A stretch of DNA of 64,000 nt from Xanthomonas campestris pv. badrii. Lineage in GTDB: Bacteria; Pseudomonadota; Gammaproteobacteria; Xanthomonadales; Xanthomonadaceae. Position numbers and translations under genes: made by a program. Below, one piece after another: positions 55,328-64,000 of this stretch. The stretch's first letter is position 1; each line of letters opens with the position of its first letter. The stretch is taken from positions 1,116,001 to 1,180,000 of the forward strand of contig NZ_CP051651.1 in assembly GCF_012848175.1 (NCBI RefSeq), in the 5' to 3' direction. The notes beneath the pieces were generated by a model. That model was not told the DNA's origin. It worked only from the letters and a program-made list of their open reading frames with translations, and searched no databases.

Positions 55328-55354
55328 GAACTTTTCTCTTCAACGGCGGTCTCA
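55328..55354 (+). promoter_or_regulatory. sigma-E-type promoter of rpoE
   Basis: GAACTT at 55328-55333, a 16-bp spacer and TCTCA at 55350-55354 (GTCTCA from 55349) match the ECF sigma-E pattern GAACTT-N16-TCTnA, and the form I recall for Xanthomonas RpoE (GGAACTT-N15-17-GTCnnA). It lies 39 bp before the rpoE ATG, so RpoE should drive its own operon. Confidence 0.82.
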
Positions 55355-55393
55355 TTGCCCGACTTCGGTGGGCTGACAGGAGTGCGGCCCAGC

Positions 55394-56014
55394 ATGGCCG
55401 AAGTCGATACACCTCAGGAGCTGGACCTTGAACTGGTCCGGCGTGTGCAGCGCGGCGAAAGCGCGGCGTTCGATGTGCTGGTGCGCAAGTACCAGCATCG
55501 GATCGTTGCCCTGATCGGGCGCTACATCGCCGACTGGAGCGAATGCCAGGATGTGGCCCAGGACACGTTCGTGCGCGCGTACCGCGCCATCAACAGTTTC
55601 CGCGGCGACTCCCAGTTCTATACGTGGCTGCACCGCATTGCCGTCAACACTGCCAAGAACCATCTGGTTGCGCACAACCGCCGGCCGCCCACCGACGACA
55701 TCGAGATCAGCGATGCCGAGCAGTTCGATGGGGCTACCCGGTTGCGCGATACCGATACCCCGGAGCGTGAACTGATGCGACAGGAGCTGGAACAAACGGT
55801 GATGCGCGCGGTCCAAGCCCTGCCGGAAGAACTTCGGTCGGCCATCACCCTGCGCGAGGTGGAAGGCCTGAGTTACGAGGAAATCGCGCGAAAGATGGAT
55901 TGCCCGATCGGAACGGTGCGCTCGCGCATCTTCCGGGCGCGCGAGGCCATCGACATCGAGCTGCGGCCTCTGCTGGAGACCGAAAGCGCCACCCGTGAGC
56001 GACACCGTGTATGA
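55394..56014 (+). CDS. rpoE: ECF sigma factor sigma-E (RpoE)
   Basis: 206-residue sigma factor for envelope/heat stress. Region 2 (about 10-85) has VRKYQHRIVALIGRYI and DWSECQDVAQDTFVRAYRAI. Region 4 (about 135-190) has LPEELRSAITLREVEGLSYEEIA and the -35-contacting MDCPIGTVRSRIFRAREAI. A longer frame runs upstream from 54806 through the divergent gene's region and is not real; the ATG at 55394 matches the family. The stop overlaps the rseA start (ATGA). It is preceded by its own-type promoter. Confidence 0.97.
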   Translation: MAEVDTPQELDLELVRRVQRGESAAFDVLVRKYQHRIVALIGRYIADWSECQDVAQDTFVRAYRAINSFRGDSQFYTWLHRIAVNTAKNHLVAHNRRPPTDDIEISDAEQFDGATRLRDTDTPERELMRQELEQTVMRAVQALPEELRSAITLREVEGLSYEEIARKMDCPIGTVRSRIFRAREAIDIELRPLLETESATRERHRV

Positions 56015-56883
56015 GCCATAACCCCGACATGTCCACTACCGACAAGTTCGAGCTTCACTATCGCCAGCAGCTGTCTGCGCTGGTCGATGGCGAATTGAGC
56101 GCAGACGAGTCGCGCTTCCTGTTGCGCCGGCTGGCCCACGACGACGAGCTGGCCGGTTGCCACGAGCGCTGGCAGCTATGCGGCGATGTACTGCGCGGCG
56201 CGGCCAGTGCGCCGGCCCCGCTGGATTTCGCGGCGCGGGTCCGCAGCGCGATTGCCGATGCGCGCGCACCCTTGCCGCAGCCGGCGCCGCGCGCGGCCGC
56301 ACGCTGGCGGTGGGGCGGCGGCGCGGCGATTGCCGCCTCGGTCGCGGCGATCGCCATGTTCCTGGCGCGCGAGCGCCTGCCGGATCCGGCCCCGCCAGTC
56401 ACCGAGGTGCCGGTGTATGCCACTGTTGCCGAGGTGCCCGCCGCAGCAGCCCGGCCAGCGGTGGCGCCCAAGGCGCCTGCAGCTCCAGGTCCGGCCAATC
56501 CCGGCGATGGCGGGGCACTGGTCGCAGCGGTCCCGGCCGCTGCGCTGGCCTCCACGCGTCGCGGTGCCGCCACCCGCAATCAGCAGGTCGCACGCAGCGC
56601 GGCGGCGCGCCAGCAGCAGGCACCGGTGCAGATGGTCGCTGCCGCTCCCCCGGCCGCGGCGAGCCCGGCGGTGTCGTCCAACCCGTTCACGCACCCGGAT
56701 ACCACCTTGCAGGCGCGTCCCTGGCCGCGCGCGGCACTGTCTGGCGTTGGCGACAGTCCGCTCAATGCCAGTTTCAGCCAGAGCCGCCAGGGCCCGGCGT
56801 TCTATCCGTTCGAACCAGCGCCGCAGGCGGCCCGGGCTCCCGCACCGAGCCCGTCGTCGTCGGCGCAGGGCCCGCAACACTGA
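56011..56883 (+). CDS. rseA: anti-sigma-E factor (RseA-like)
   Basis: 290-residue inner-membrane anti-sigma factor. The N-terminal RseA domain (about 12-80) has QQLSALVDGELSADESRFLL and HERWQLCGDVLRG. A single membrane helix is at about 103-120 (GGAAIAASVAAIAMFLA), and a long, Ala/Pro-rich periplasmic region (about 125-290) carries no recognisable domain. It should sequester RpoE until cleaved by DegS/RseP-type proteases. The periplasmic part is longer and lower in complexity than E. coli RseA and lacks an obvious RseB-like partner gene downstream. It overlaps rpoE by ATGA. Confidence 0.9.
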   Translation: MSHNPDMSTTDKFELHYRQQLSALVDGELSADESRFLLRRLAHDDELAGCHERWQLCGDVLRGAASAPAPLDFAARVRSAIADARAPLPQPAPRAAARWRWGGGAAIAASVAAIAMFLARERLPDPAPPVTEVPVYATVAEVPAAAARPAVAPKAPAAPGPANPGDGGALVAAVPAAALASTRRGAATRNQQVARSAAARQQQAPVQMVAAAPPAAASPAVSSNPFTHPDTTLQARPWPRAALSGVGDSPLNASFSQSRQGPAFYPFEPAPQAARAPAPSPSSSAQGPQH

Positions 56884-56992
56884 TCTGACGGCCGATCTTC
56901 ATCCATTCGGCGCCCTCCCTCCCGTTACCTTGTCGGACCCGTGTCGCTGCACGGGTTCCGGTTCCTGTCGCCCTGCCATCGGAGGCAACTCG

Positions 56993-58570
56993 ATGAATCA
57001 CCGCATCCGTACCCAGATGTTCGGCCTGCTCGCCATGACCCTGCCGCTGGCCGCCTGTGCCCAGCAAACCGCACCCGCGCCAGCGTCCAAGGCCAGCGCC
57101 CCGATCGCTGCCAATCGCAGCACCACCCCGGCGCCGCAGCTGGTGGCGGGCTTGCCGGATTTCACCAATCTGGTCGAGCAGGTCGGCCCGGGCGTGGTCA
57201 ATATCGAAACCACCATCACCCGCAAGGATGCGATGGCGCGTTCGGCGCGTGGCGGGCGCGGTGGTCAGGGCGGCATGCCCGACGACGAGCAGATGCCGGA
57301 GTTCTTCAAGCGCTTCTTCGGGCCGGATTTCCAGATGCCGGGCGGTCCGCGGCAGGGGCCGGGTGGTGGCGATGACGATGGCGGCATTGCCGGCAAGTCG
57401 ATGGGCTCGGGCTTCATCATTTCCGCCGATGGGTATGTGTTGACCAATCATCACGTGGTCGACGGCGCCAGCGAAGTCACCGTCAAGCTGACCGACCGCC
57501 GCGAGTTCAAGGCCAAGGTGGTTGGCAGCGACGAGCAGTACGACGTGGCGTTGCTCAAGATCGACGCCAAGGGCCTGCCCACCGTGCGCCTGGGCGATTC
57601 CAATACGCTCAAGCCGGGCCAGTGGGTGGTGGCGATCGGCTCGCCGTTCGGCCTGGACCACTCGGTCACTGCCGGCATCGTCAGTGCCACCGGCCGCAGC
57701 AATCCGTATGCGGATCAGCGCTACGTGCCCTTCATCCAGACCGACGTGGCGATCAACCAGGGCAACTCCGGCGGCCCGCTGCTCAACACCCGCGGCGAAG
57801 TGGTCGGCATCAACTCGCAGATCTTCTCCGCGTCGGGCGGCTACATGGGGATCAGCTTTGCGATCCCGATCGACCTGGCCTTCAGTGCCGCCGAGCAGAT
57901 CAAGGCCACCGGCCGGGTCAGTCGCGGCATGCTGGGCGTGGCGGTGGGTCCGATCGATTCGTTGAAGGCGCAGGGCCTGGGCCTGCCGGATAGCCGTGGC
58001 GCGCTGGTCAACGATATCCCGGCCGGTAGCCCGGCTGGCAAGGCCGGTGTCGAAGTGGGTGATGTGATCCGCGCGGTCAACGGCAAGCCGATCGAGGTGG
58101 CCAGCGATCTGCCGCCAATGATTGGCTTGATGGCACCGGGCACCAAGGTCAACCTGGATGTACTGCGCGACGGCAAGCCGCGCCAGATCAGCGTGACCCT
58201 GGCGCCGTTGCAGGACGGCAGCGAGAGCGCTGCACCGCGCACCGCCGCCGAGGATGCCAAGCCGGAGGCTCCGGCCAGCGTGGCTTTGCTCGGCCTGCAG
58301 GTGGCCGACCTGACGGCCGCCGAACGCAGTCGCCTGGGCGTGGAAGCAGGCGAGGGCGTGCGGATTGCCGCAGTCACCGGCGCTGCTGCGCGCAGCACCC
58401 AGCCACCGCTGTCGCCAGGCCTGATCATCGCCCGCGTCGGCCGCACCAAGGTCGGCAGCGTCGCCGAGCTCAACCGGGCCCTGTCCAGCTACAAGAAGGG
58501 CGATGTGGTCATGCTGCTGGTCACCGACGGCAAGGCGACCAGCTACGTGGCCCTGAAGGCCGGCGGCTAA
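56993..58570 (+). CDS. mucD: HtrA-family periplasmic serine protease (MucD/DegP)
   Basis: 525-residue protease-chaperone. The trypsin-like domain has triad His154 (TNHHVVDG), Asp184 (DVALLKID) and Ser259 (QGNSGGPLLN), a Gly/Asp-rich Q-linker (about 88-130), and two PDZ domains (about 300-395 and 430-525). The leader ends in LPLAAC at Cys22, a good lipobox. The protein may therefore be a lipoprotein rather than soluble as E. coli DegP is. It degrades misfolded envelope proteins and, as MucD, restrains sigma-E signalling. It is third in the rpoE operon, with a GGAGG ribosome site. The ATG at 56993 starts the signal peptide. Confidence 0.95.
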   Translation: MNHRIRTQMFGLLAMTLPLAACAQQTAPAPASKASAPIAANRSTTPAPQLVAGLPDFTNLVEQVGPGVVNIETTITRKDAMARSARGGRGGQGGMPDDEQMPEFFKRFFGPDFQMPGGPRQGPGGGDDDGGIAGKSMGSGFIISADGYVLTNHHVVDGASEVTVKLTDRREFKAKVVGSDEQYDVALLKIDAKGLPTVRLGDSNTLKPGQWVVAIGSPFGLDHSVTAGIVSATGRSNPYADQRYVPFIQTDVAINQGNSGGPLLNTRGEVVGINSQIFSASGGYMGISFAIPIDLAFSAAEQIKATGRVSRGMLGVAVGPIDSLKAQGLGLPDSRGALVNDIPAGSPAGKAGVEVGDVIRAVNGKPIEVASDLPPMIGLMAPGTKVNLDVLRDGKPRQISVTLAPLQDGSESAAPRTAAEDAKPEAPASVALLGLQVADLTAAERSRLGVEAGEGVRIAAVTGAAARSTQPPLSPGLIIARVGRTKVGSVAELNRALSSYKKGDVVMLLVTDGKATSYVALKAGG

Positions 58571-58574
58571 CGCG

Positions 58575-58673
58575 GGGAATGGAGAATCGGGAATCGGGAA
58601 TGGGCAAGAGCGGGTCCGCGAGCGATGGCCCGCCTAGCTTTTCCGATTCCCCACTCCCGATTCCCAATTCCCG
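58575..58673. repeat. inverted heptad element between mucD and lepA
   Basis: Forward arm 58575-58604 (GAATCGG/GAATGGG units), core CAAGAGCG at 58605-58612, then an inverted arm 58641-58673 (CGATTCC, CACTCCC, GATTCCC, AATTCCC). The arms pair at about 27 of 33 positions. It fills most of the 172-bp gap. Confidence 0.92.
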
Positions 58674-58742
58674 GCCCCAAGGGGGCCCGGCATGCGATAA
58701 TGCCGCGTTACCCTGACGACGGCACCGCCGGCGCCCACCTCA

Positions 58743-60548
58743 ATGTCCTCTGATTCAATGCGGAACATCCGCAATTTCTCCATCATTGCCCATGTCGACC
58801 ACGGTAAATCCACCCTGGCCGACCGGATCATCCAGCTGTGTGGCGGCTTGCAGGCGCGCGAGATGGAGGCCCAGGTGCTGGACTCCAACCCGATCGAGCG
58901 CGAACGCGGCATCACCATCAAGGCGCAGTCGGTGTCCCTGCCGTACACGGCCAAGGACGGGCAGACCTACCACCTGAACTTCATCGACACCCCCGGGCAT
59001 GTGGACTTCTCCTATGAAGTCAGCCGCTCGCTGGCCGCCTGCGAGGGCGCGTTGCTGGTGGTGGATGCGGCGCAGGGCGTGGAAGCGCAGTCGGTGGCCA
59101 ACTGCTACACGGCAGTGGAGCAGGGCCTGGAAGTGGTGCCGGTGCTCAACAAGATCGACCTGCCCACCGCCGATGTCGACCGCGCCAAGGCCGAGATCGA
59201 AGCGGTGATCGGCATCGATGCCGAAGACGCGGTGGCGGTGAGCGCCAAGACCGGTCTGAACATCGATCTGGTGCTGGAGGCGATCGTGCATCGCATCCCA
59301 CCACCGACCCCGCGCGATACCGACAAGCTGCAGGCGCTGATCATCGATTCCTGGTTCGACAACTACCTGGGCGTGGTCTCGCTGGTGCGTGTGATGCAGG
59401 GCGAGATCAAGCCAGGCAGCAAGATCCTGGTGATGTCCACCGGCCGCACCCATCTGGTGGACAAGGTCGGCGTGTTCACGCCCAAACGCAAGGAACTGGC
59501 CGCACTGGGCGCCGGCGAAGTGGGTTGGATCAATGCCTCGATCAAGGACGTGCACGGTGCGCCGGTCGGCGACACCCTGACCCTGGCCGGCGATCCTGCT
59601 CCGCATGCCTTGCCCGGCTTCCAGGAAATGCAGCCGCGCGTGTTCGCCGGCCTGTTTCCGGTCGATGCCGAGGACTATCCGGACCTGCGCGAAGCGCTCG
59701 ACAAGCTGCGTCTGAACGACGCCGCGCTGCGCTTCGAGCCGGAAAGTTCCGAGGCGATGGGCTTTGGCTTCCGCTGCGGCTTTTTGGGCATGCTGCACAT
59801 GGAAATCGTGCAGGAGCGCCTGGAACGCGAATACAACCTGGACCTGATCAGCACCGCGCCAACCGTGGTGTACGAAGTGCTCAAGACCGATGGCTCGGTC
59901 ATCAACATGGACAACCCGGCCAAGTTGCCGCAGTTGAACCTGGTCGATGAGATCCGCGAGCCGATCATTCGCGCCAACGTCCTCACTCCCGAGGAGTACA
60001 TCGGCAACATCATCAAGCTGTGCGAGGAAAAGCGCGGCACCCAGATCGGCATCAATTACCTGGGCAGCCAGGTGCAGATCAGCTACGAGCTGCCGATGGC
60101 CGAGGTGGTGCTGGATTTCTTCGACAAGCTCAAGTCGGTCAGCCGTGGCTATGCCTCGCTGGATTACCACTTCGTGCGGTTCGATGCCGGCCCGTTCGTG
60201 CGCGTGGACGTGCTGATCAACGGCGACAAGGTCGATGCGCTGTCGCTGATCGTGCACCGCAGCCACGCCGACCGGCGCGGCCGCGAACTGTGCGAAAAGA
60301 TGAAGGACCTGATCCCGCGGCAGATGTTCGATGTGGCGATCCAGGCGGCGATCGGCTCGCAGATCATCTCGCGCTCCACGGTCAAGGCGATGCGCAAGAA
60401 CGTGTTGGCCAAGTGCTATGGTGGCGACGTTTCGCGCAAGAAAAAGCTGCTGGAAAAGCAGAAGGAAGGCAAGAAGCGCATGAAGCAGGTCGGCCGCGTG
60501 GAGATTCCGCAGGAAGCCTTCCTGGCTGTCTTGCAGATGGATAAGTAG
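58743..60548 (+). CDS. lepA: elongation factor 4
   Basis: 601-residue translational GTPase EF4/LepA, which acts on stalled or mis-translocated ribosomes. It has G1 [10 protein letters not shown], switch [12 protein letters not shown]3 DTPGHVDF and G4 NKIDLP. Domain II and the EF-G-like domains III and V follow, and the unique C-terminal domain ends in [18 protein letters not shown] and FLAVLQMDK. The ATG at 58743 gives [12 protein letters not shown]; a second ATG 15 bp on is equally near the family start. It precedes lepB, as in most bacteria. Confidence 0.97.
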   Translation: MSSDSMRNIRNFSIIAHVDHGKSTLADRIIQLCGGLQAREMEAQVLDSNPIERERGITIKAQSVSLPYTAKDGQTYHLNFIDTPGHVDFSYEVSRSLAACEGALLVVDAAQGVEAQSVANCYTAVEQGLEVVPVLNKIDLPTADVDRAKAEIEAVIGIDAEDAVAVSAKTGLNIDLVLEAIVHRIPPPTPRDTDKLQALIIDSWFDNYLGVVSLVRVMQGEIKPGSKILVMSTGRTHLVDKVGVFTPKRKELAALGAGEVGWINASIKDVHGAPVGDTLTLAGDPAPHALPGFQEMQPRVFAGLFPVDAEDYPDLREALDKLRLNDAALRFEPESSEAMGFGFRCGFLGMLHMEIVQERLEREYNLDLISTAPTVVYEVLKTDGSVINMDNPAKLPQLNLVDEIREPIIRANVLTPEEYIGNIIKLCEEKRGTQIGINYLGSQVQISYELPMAEVVLDFFDKLKSVSRGYASLDYHFVRFDAGPFVRVDVLINGDKVDALSLIVHRSHADRRGRELCEKMKDLIPRQMFDVAIQAAIGSQIISRSTVKAMRKNVLAKCYGGDVSRKKKLLEKQKEGKKRMKQVGRVEIPQEAFLAVLQMDK

Positions 60549-60550
60549 CT

Positions 60551-60635
60551 GGGAATGGTGAATCGGGAATCGGGAATCGTAAGAGCGCGAGTGCTCCTGC
60601 TGTTCCGATTCCCCATTCTCGATTCTCGATTCCCT
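60551..60635. repeat. inverted heptad element between lepA and lepB
   Basis: Forward arm 60551-60579 (GGGAATG, GTGAATC, GGGAATC x2), core TAAGAGCG at 60580-60587, inverted arm 60603-60635. About 27 of 32 positions pair. It fills nearly the whole 104-bp gap and ends a few bases before the lepB ribosome site. Confidence 0.93.
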
Positions 60636-60652
60636 TTCCGAAAGGAACATCA

Positions 60653-61453
60653 ATGAAATGGTTTGAAATCGTCCTGGTTGTGCTGACCCTGGGCAGCGGC
60701 TTCATCTGGTTGCTGGACAAGCTGTTCCTGGCCAAGCGCCGGGCCGCACGCGCCGGGTTGCTGGACAGCGAGCCGGCGATCATCGACTACTCGCGCGCCT
60801 TCTTCCCGGTGCTGGCGGTGGTGCTGATCCTGCGCAGCTTCGTGGCCGAGCCGTACAAGATTCCGTCCAGCTCGATGATGCCCAACCTGCTGATCGGCGA
60901 CTTCATCCTGGTCAACAAGTTCGCCTACGGTTTCCGCCTGCCGATCACCAATACCAAGTTCATCCCCACCGGCGAGCCCAAGCGCGGCGACGTGGTGGTG
61001 TTCAAGCCGCCGCATGCGCCGGACCAGAACTGGATCAAGCGGGTGGTGGGCCTGCCGGGCGACAAGATCGGCTTCCATGGCGATACGCTGTACATCAACG
61101 ACAAGCCCATGCGTTACACGGTCAAGGGCGAGTACATCGGCAAGGGCAAGGGCGCCGAGATGACCGGCACCACGCTGCTGGTGGAAGACCTGCCTGGCCG
61201 CACCCACACCGTGCTGGAGTGGGTGGACCGCAACATGCCGGCAGGCCAGGGTGACTGGACGGTGCCGGCAGACAGCTATTTCGTGATGGGGGACAATCGC
61301 GACAACAGCGAGGACAGCCGGTTCTGGACCCAGACGCACTTTCTGCCGGAAGCCAATCTGCGCGGCAAGGCGTTCTTGATCTGGCTCAATTGCGAAGGGT
61401 GGTTCTGCAAGGGGAGTTTCGATCCATCGCGGATCGGGACTGGAATCCAGTAA
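60653..61453 (+). CDS. lepB: signal peptidase I
   Basis: 266-residue inner-membrane protease that removes Sec signal peptides. Two N-terminal hydrophobic helices (about 3-22 and 45-63) flank a basic loop (KRRAAR). The catalytic Ser is in SSSMMPNLLIGDFI and the Lys in WIKRVVGLPGDKIG, with the family box GDNRDNSEDSRFW near the C-terminus. An AAAGGAAC ribosome site and the ATG at 60653 agree. It is shorter than E. coli Lep but typical for gammaproteobacteria outside the enterics. It overlaps no neighbour; the DUF4845 gene follows 30 bp later. Confidence 0.97.
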   Translation: MKWFEIVLVVLTLGSGFIWLLDKLFLAKRRAARAGLLDSEPAIIDYSRAFFPVLAVVLILRSFVAEPYKIPSSSMMPNLLIGDFILVNKFAYGFRLPITNTKFIPTGEPKRGDVVVFKPPHAPDQNWIKRVVGLPGDKIGFHGDTLYINDKPMRYTVKGEYIGKGKGAEMTGTTLLVEDLPGRTHTVLEWVDRNMPAGQGDWTVPADSYFVMGDNRDNSEDSRFWTQTHFLPEANLRGKAFLIWLNCEGWFCKGSFDPSRIGTGIQ

Positions 61454-61483
61454 ATGCACGCACGGCGTGCCAGGGGAAGCACA

Positions 61484-61861
61484 ATGAAGCGCAAGCAAAG
61501 CGGTATGACGTTGACGTCGTTCGTGGTGGTGCTGGCGGTGGTGGGGTTCGGCCTGTACATCGGGATGAAGCTGTTTCCGATGTACCAGGAGTATTACTCC
61601 GTGCGCACGGCGATGAAGGGTCTGGCCAATGAGCCGGGCAGTGCCAACATGGACCCGTCCAAGTTGCAGGACCTGTTCTTTCGTCGCCTGTACATCAACT
61701 ACTCGGAAAACGTCAAAAAAGAAGACGTGAAGTTCGAGCGGGTGGATGGCGGTTGGCGGATGAAGGTCAACTACGAAGTGCGTCGCGAACTGATCGGTAA
61801 TCTGGATATCGTGGGCAAGTTCGACACCTCCGAGGACATGAAAGGGCGCAGTGTCGAATAG
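61484..61861 (+). CDS. DUF4845 single-span membrane protein
   Basis: 125-residue protein with one N-terminal membrane helix (about 8-28, [21 protein letters not shown]) and a predicted periplasmic or pilin-like domain ([35 protein letters not shown]). The short basic leader before the helix ([15 protein letters not shown]) resembles a prepilin leader. The family DUF4845 lies between lepB and rnc in many proteobacteria. The ATG at 61484 follows an AGGGGAAG ribosome site and was chosen over an upstream in-frame start at 61454. Its end overlaps rnc by 11 bp. Function is not established. Confidence 0.88.
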   Translation: MKRKQSGMTLTSFVVVLAVVGFGLYIGMKLFPMYQEYYSVRTAMKGLANEPGSANMDPSKLQDLFFRRLYINYSENVKKEDVKFERVDGGWRMKVNYEVRRELIGNLDIVGKFDTSEDMKGRSVE

Positions 61862-62531
61862 GACCTTCCAGCGCGGTGATCCGATCGGGCATGCGTTCGC
61901 CGATCCGGATCTGCTCGCCCAGGCGCTGCGCCATCGCAGCGCCGGGACGCCGCACAACGAGCGGCTGGAATTCCTCGGCGACGGCATCGTCAACCTGCTG
62001 ATCGCCGAGGCGCTGTATCAGCGCTGGCCCAAGGCCGACGAAGGCGCATTGACCCGTGCGCGCGCCGAGCTGGTGCGCGAAGGCGCGCTGGCGGTGATCG
62101 GGCGTACGCTCAACCTGGGCGAGCGGCTGACGCTGGGGCCGGGCGAACTGAAATCCGGAGGACATCGGCGCGATTCGATCCTGGCCGATGCGGTCGAGGC
62201 GATCGTCGCGGCCATCTATCTGGACTGCGGTTTCGAGCGCTGCCGCGCGGTGGTGCTGCCGTGGTTCGAGCCCTCGCTGGCGGCATTGCCGGTCGGCAAG
62301 GCGGAAAAAGATCCCAAGACCCGGCTGCAGGAATGGCTGCAGGCGCGGCAGCTGCCATTGCCCACTTACGCGCTGATCAGCGAAAGCGGCGACGAGCACG
62401 CCAAGCAGTTCCATGTCGCCTGCATCCTGGAGCAGCCCGTCGCCCGCGCCGAAGGCCAGGGCACGTCGCGCCGTCTTGCCGAGCAGCAGGCGGCGGCTAC
62501 CGTCATCGCACAACTGGATGTCAACACGTGA
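61851..62531 (+). CDS. rnc: ribonuclease III
   Basis: 226-residue dsRNA endonuclease for rRNA and mRNA processing. The RNase III signature [21 protein letters not shown] and the second acidic box [18 protein letters not shown] form the catalytic site. The dsRNA-binding domain covers about 150-222 ([29 protein letters not shown]). The signature has Gly-Ile where many members have Ser-Val; the catalytic Asp/Glu are intact. The start is a GTG at 61851, inside the end of the DUF4845 gene, giving translational coupling. Confidence 0.96.
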   Translation: MSNRTFQRGDPIGHAFADPDLLAQALRHRSAGTPHNERLEFLGDGIVNLLIAEALYQRWPKADEGALTRARAELVREGALAVIGRTLNLGERLTLGPGELKSGGHRRDSILADAVEAIVAAIYLDCGFERCRAVVLPWFEPSLAALPVGKAEKDPKTRLQEWLQARQLPLPTYALISESGDEHAKQFHVACILEQPVARAEGQGTSRRLAEQQAAATVIAQLDVNT

Positions 62532-63424
62532 GCGAAACCACTCCCCACCGTAGCGGCAGCGTTGCCGTGATCGGCCGGCCGAATGTCGGCAAATCCACCC
62601 TGACCAACGCCTTGGTGGGCGCCAAGGTCAGCATCGTGTCCAACCGGCCGCAGACCACCCGGCATCGCTTGCTGGGCATCGCCACCTTCCCCGAAGGACA
62701 GCTGATGCTGGTCGACACGCCCGGGCTGCACCGCGAGCAGAAGCGCGCGATGAACCGGGTGATGAACCGTGCCGCACGCGGCTCGCTCGAAGGCGTGGAT
62801 GCCGCCGTGCTGGTGATCGAGGCCGGCCGCTGGGACGAAGAAGACACCCTTGCCTTCCGCGTGCTCAGCGATGCCAACGTGCCGGTGGTGCTGGTCGTCA
62901 ACAAGGTGGACCGGCTCAAGGACAAGACCGCATTGTTCCCGTTCCTGGCCCAGGTCAGCGAAGGGCGCACCTTCGCGGCGGTGCATCCGGTCTCCGCGCT
63001 CAAGCGCAAGGGCCTGGAAGCCCTGGTGAGCGATCTGCTCAAGCTGGTGCCCGAAGCCGAGGCGATGTTCGGCGAGGACGAAATCACCGACCGCAGCCAG
63101 CGTTTCCTGGCCGGCGAGCTGGTGCGCGAGCAGCTGATGCGTCAGCTCGGCGAAGAATTGCCGTATGCCACCACCGTGGAGATCGAACGTTTCGCCGAGG
63201 ACGGCGCGCTGCTGCGCATCGGCGCGGTGATCTGGGTCGAGCGCGAAGGCCAGAAGGCGATCGTGATCGGCAAGGGCGGTACCCGCCTGAAGGAAATCGG
63301 CGGCAAGGCGCGTCTGCAGATGGAGCGGCTGTTCGGTGCAAAGGTGTTCCTGGAAACCTGGGTGCGCGTGCGCGAGGGCTGGTCGGACGATGAGGCCGCG
63401 TTGAAGGCGTTCGGATACGAATGA
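62528..63424 (+). CDS. era: GTPase Era
   Basis: 298-residue Era, which binds the 3' end of 16S rRNA during 30S assembly and couples growth to division. G1 is [11 protein letters not shown]2 region RPQTTRHR, G3 DTPGLH, G4 NKVDRL. The C-terminal KH domain has [21 protein letters not shown]. The start is a GTG at 62528 whose last two bases begin the rnc stop (GTGA), so translation is coupled. The stop codon's last base opens the inverted repeat described next. Confidence 0.97.
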   Translation: MSETTPHRSGSVAVIGRPNVGKSTLTNALVGAKVSIVSNRPQTTRHRLLGIATFPEGQLMLVDTPGLHREQKRAMNRVMNRAARGSLEGVDAAVLVIEAGRWDEEDTLAFRVLSDANVPVVLVVNKVDRLKDKTALFPFLAQVSEGRTFAAVHPVSALKRKGLEALVSDLLKLVPEAEAMFGEDEITDRSQRFLAGELVREQLMRQLGEELPYATTVEIERFAEDGALLRIGAVIWVEREGQKAIVIGKGGTRLKEIGGKARLQMERLFGAKVFLETWVRVREGWSDDEAALKAFGYE

Positions 63425-63633
63425 AGCCGGGACCGGGGACCCGGGACCCGGGACCCGGGAAGAGCGCCGAACCGGTCATCCGGGGCGGATGGAAAATCGC
63501 GATGTGGGGCGTCTGCGGTCCTGCCAGCCTGGCGCGCGGATCTGACGGCGGCTTGCATTTTCAGCGGCGTTGCAAGCGATTGCTTGTGCTGGCTTTTCCC
63601 GGGTCCCGGGTCCCGGGTCCCCGGTCCCGGCTT
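63424..63633. repeat. perfect 38-bp inverted heptad repeat spanning the era-recO gap
   Basis: The left arm 63424-63461 and right arm 63596-63633 are exact reverse complements. Each is built from heptads (GCCGGGA, CCGGGGA, CCCGGGA x3). AAGAGCG lies at 63460-63466. The 134-bp loop has no coding frame. The element begins in the era stop codon and ends 8 bp before the recO ATG. Confidence 0.97.
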
Positions 63634-63641
63634 TCCCTCCC

Positions 63642-64000
63642 ATGCTGATCGAGCACGAACGCGGCTTCGTCCTGCATGTGCGGGCCTGGCGCGAGACCAG
63701 CGTGCTGGTGGAAGTGCTGACCGAGCAGCACGGGCGGGTCGGGTTGCTGGCGCGTGGCGTGCAGGGCCCGCGCAAGCAGGCGCTGCGTGCGGCGCTGCAG
63801 CCGTTGCAACTGATCCAGTTCACGGCCGTGCAACGTGGCGAACTTGCACAGCTGCGTCAGGCCGAAGCGCTGGACACTGCCCCGCGACTGGTCGGCGAAC
63901 GCATGCTGGCCGGTTTCTATATCAGCGAGCTGTTGCTGCGCCTGGCCCCTCGTAATGATTCGGTGCCGGAACTCTACGCGTGCTATGCGCAGGCGCGTGC
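63642..64000 (+). CDS. recO: DNA repair protein RecO (partial, runs off window)
   Basis: The first 119 residues of RecO are present; the gene continues past the window end. The OB-fold N-terminus is recognisable: [39 protein letters not shown] helical region follows, starting [27 protein letters not shown]. RecO loads RecA on SSB-coated DNA with RecR in the RecF pathway. It follows era, the usual order in gammaproteobacteria. The zinc-finger and C-terminal parts cannot be checked here. Confidence 0.95.
   Translation, partial: MLIEHERGFVLHVRAWRETSVLVEVLTEQHGRVGLLARGVQGPRKQALRAALQPLQLIQFTAVQRGELAQLRQAEALDTAPRLVGERMLAGFYISELLLRLAPRNDSVPELYACYAQAR

Noticed and set aside
54806..55393. Long N-terminal extension of RpoE
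   Set aside because: It is antisense to the FadJ-like gene and contains the sigma-E promoter. RpoE homology begins at the ATG at 55394.

Overview
The window looks like chromosomal DNA of a Xanthomonas (Xanthomonadaceae). It is GC-rich and carries the gammaproteobacterial ffh/rpsP-rimM-trmD-rplS and rpoE-rseA-mucD-lepA-lepB-rnc-era-recO blocks. It also has plant-polysaccharide genes built around a TonB-dependent receptor and the repeat-laden gene gaps usual in this genus. The assignment rests on protein character and synteny, not on a database search. I see no tRNA, rRNA, CRISPR array, phage or transposase gene.

Layout. 0.2-3.2 kb: a PAS histidine kinase overlapping a lone receiver protein, then a DUF2798 membrane protein divergent from a LysR regulator. 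3.6-6.4 kb: a secreted GH51 arabinofuranosidase divergent from an aldose 1-epimerase. 6.5-13.6 kb: a YpjD/CcsA-like membrane protein divergent from ffh, a nitronate monooxygenase/class IV aminotransferase pair, then rpsP-rimM-trmD-rplS behind a clear sigma-70 promoter. 13.8-25.7 kb: MATE exporter, a 250-bp tandem repeat block, hslR convergent with katG, an N-terminally short DUF937 gene, mutS, a chemoreceptor and a small hypothetical gene. 26.3-35.4 kb: a carbohydrate locus with a GH29 fucosidase convergent with a TonB receptor - GH53 endo-galactanase - GH2 galactosidase operon, which suits pectic galactan use. 35.7-42.9 kb: an ScfR/RamB-like regulator divergent from a valine-catabolic operon (mmsA, acyl-CoA dehydrogenase, enoyl-CoA hydratase, 3-hydroxyisobutyryl-CoA hydrolase, mmsB). 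43.5-52.9 kb: a CDF metal exporter, then a cluster of three TPR enzymes (one Asp/Asn beta-hydroxylase-like, two sulfotransferases), a small secreted protein and a large TonB receptor. 53-64 kb: a FadJ-type enzyme, the sigma-E/anti-sigma/HtrA operon with its own sigma-E-type promoter, then lepA-lepB-DUF4845-rnc-era-recO, with recO cut by the window end.

The strongest unlisted structure is a dispersed element made of tandem 7-bp units (GGGAATC/GGGATTC/GGGACCC) next to an AAGAGCG-like core, often closed by an inverted heptad arm. It occupies at least six gene gaps, and its copy between era and recO is a perfect 38-bp inverted repeat. Other non-coding structures are a 2.6-copy tandem array whose units each carry two inverted REP-like hairpins (15.35-15.99 kb), a 110-bp MITE-like palindrome (43.07-43.18 kb), and paired 9-bp-phased TGCGAA motifs next to both genes of the divergent ScfR/mms region. 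The best candidate for an uncharacterised gene system is the TPR hydroxylase/sulfotransferase/TonB receptor cluster.
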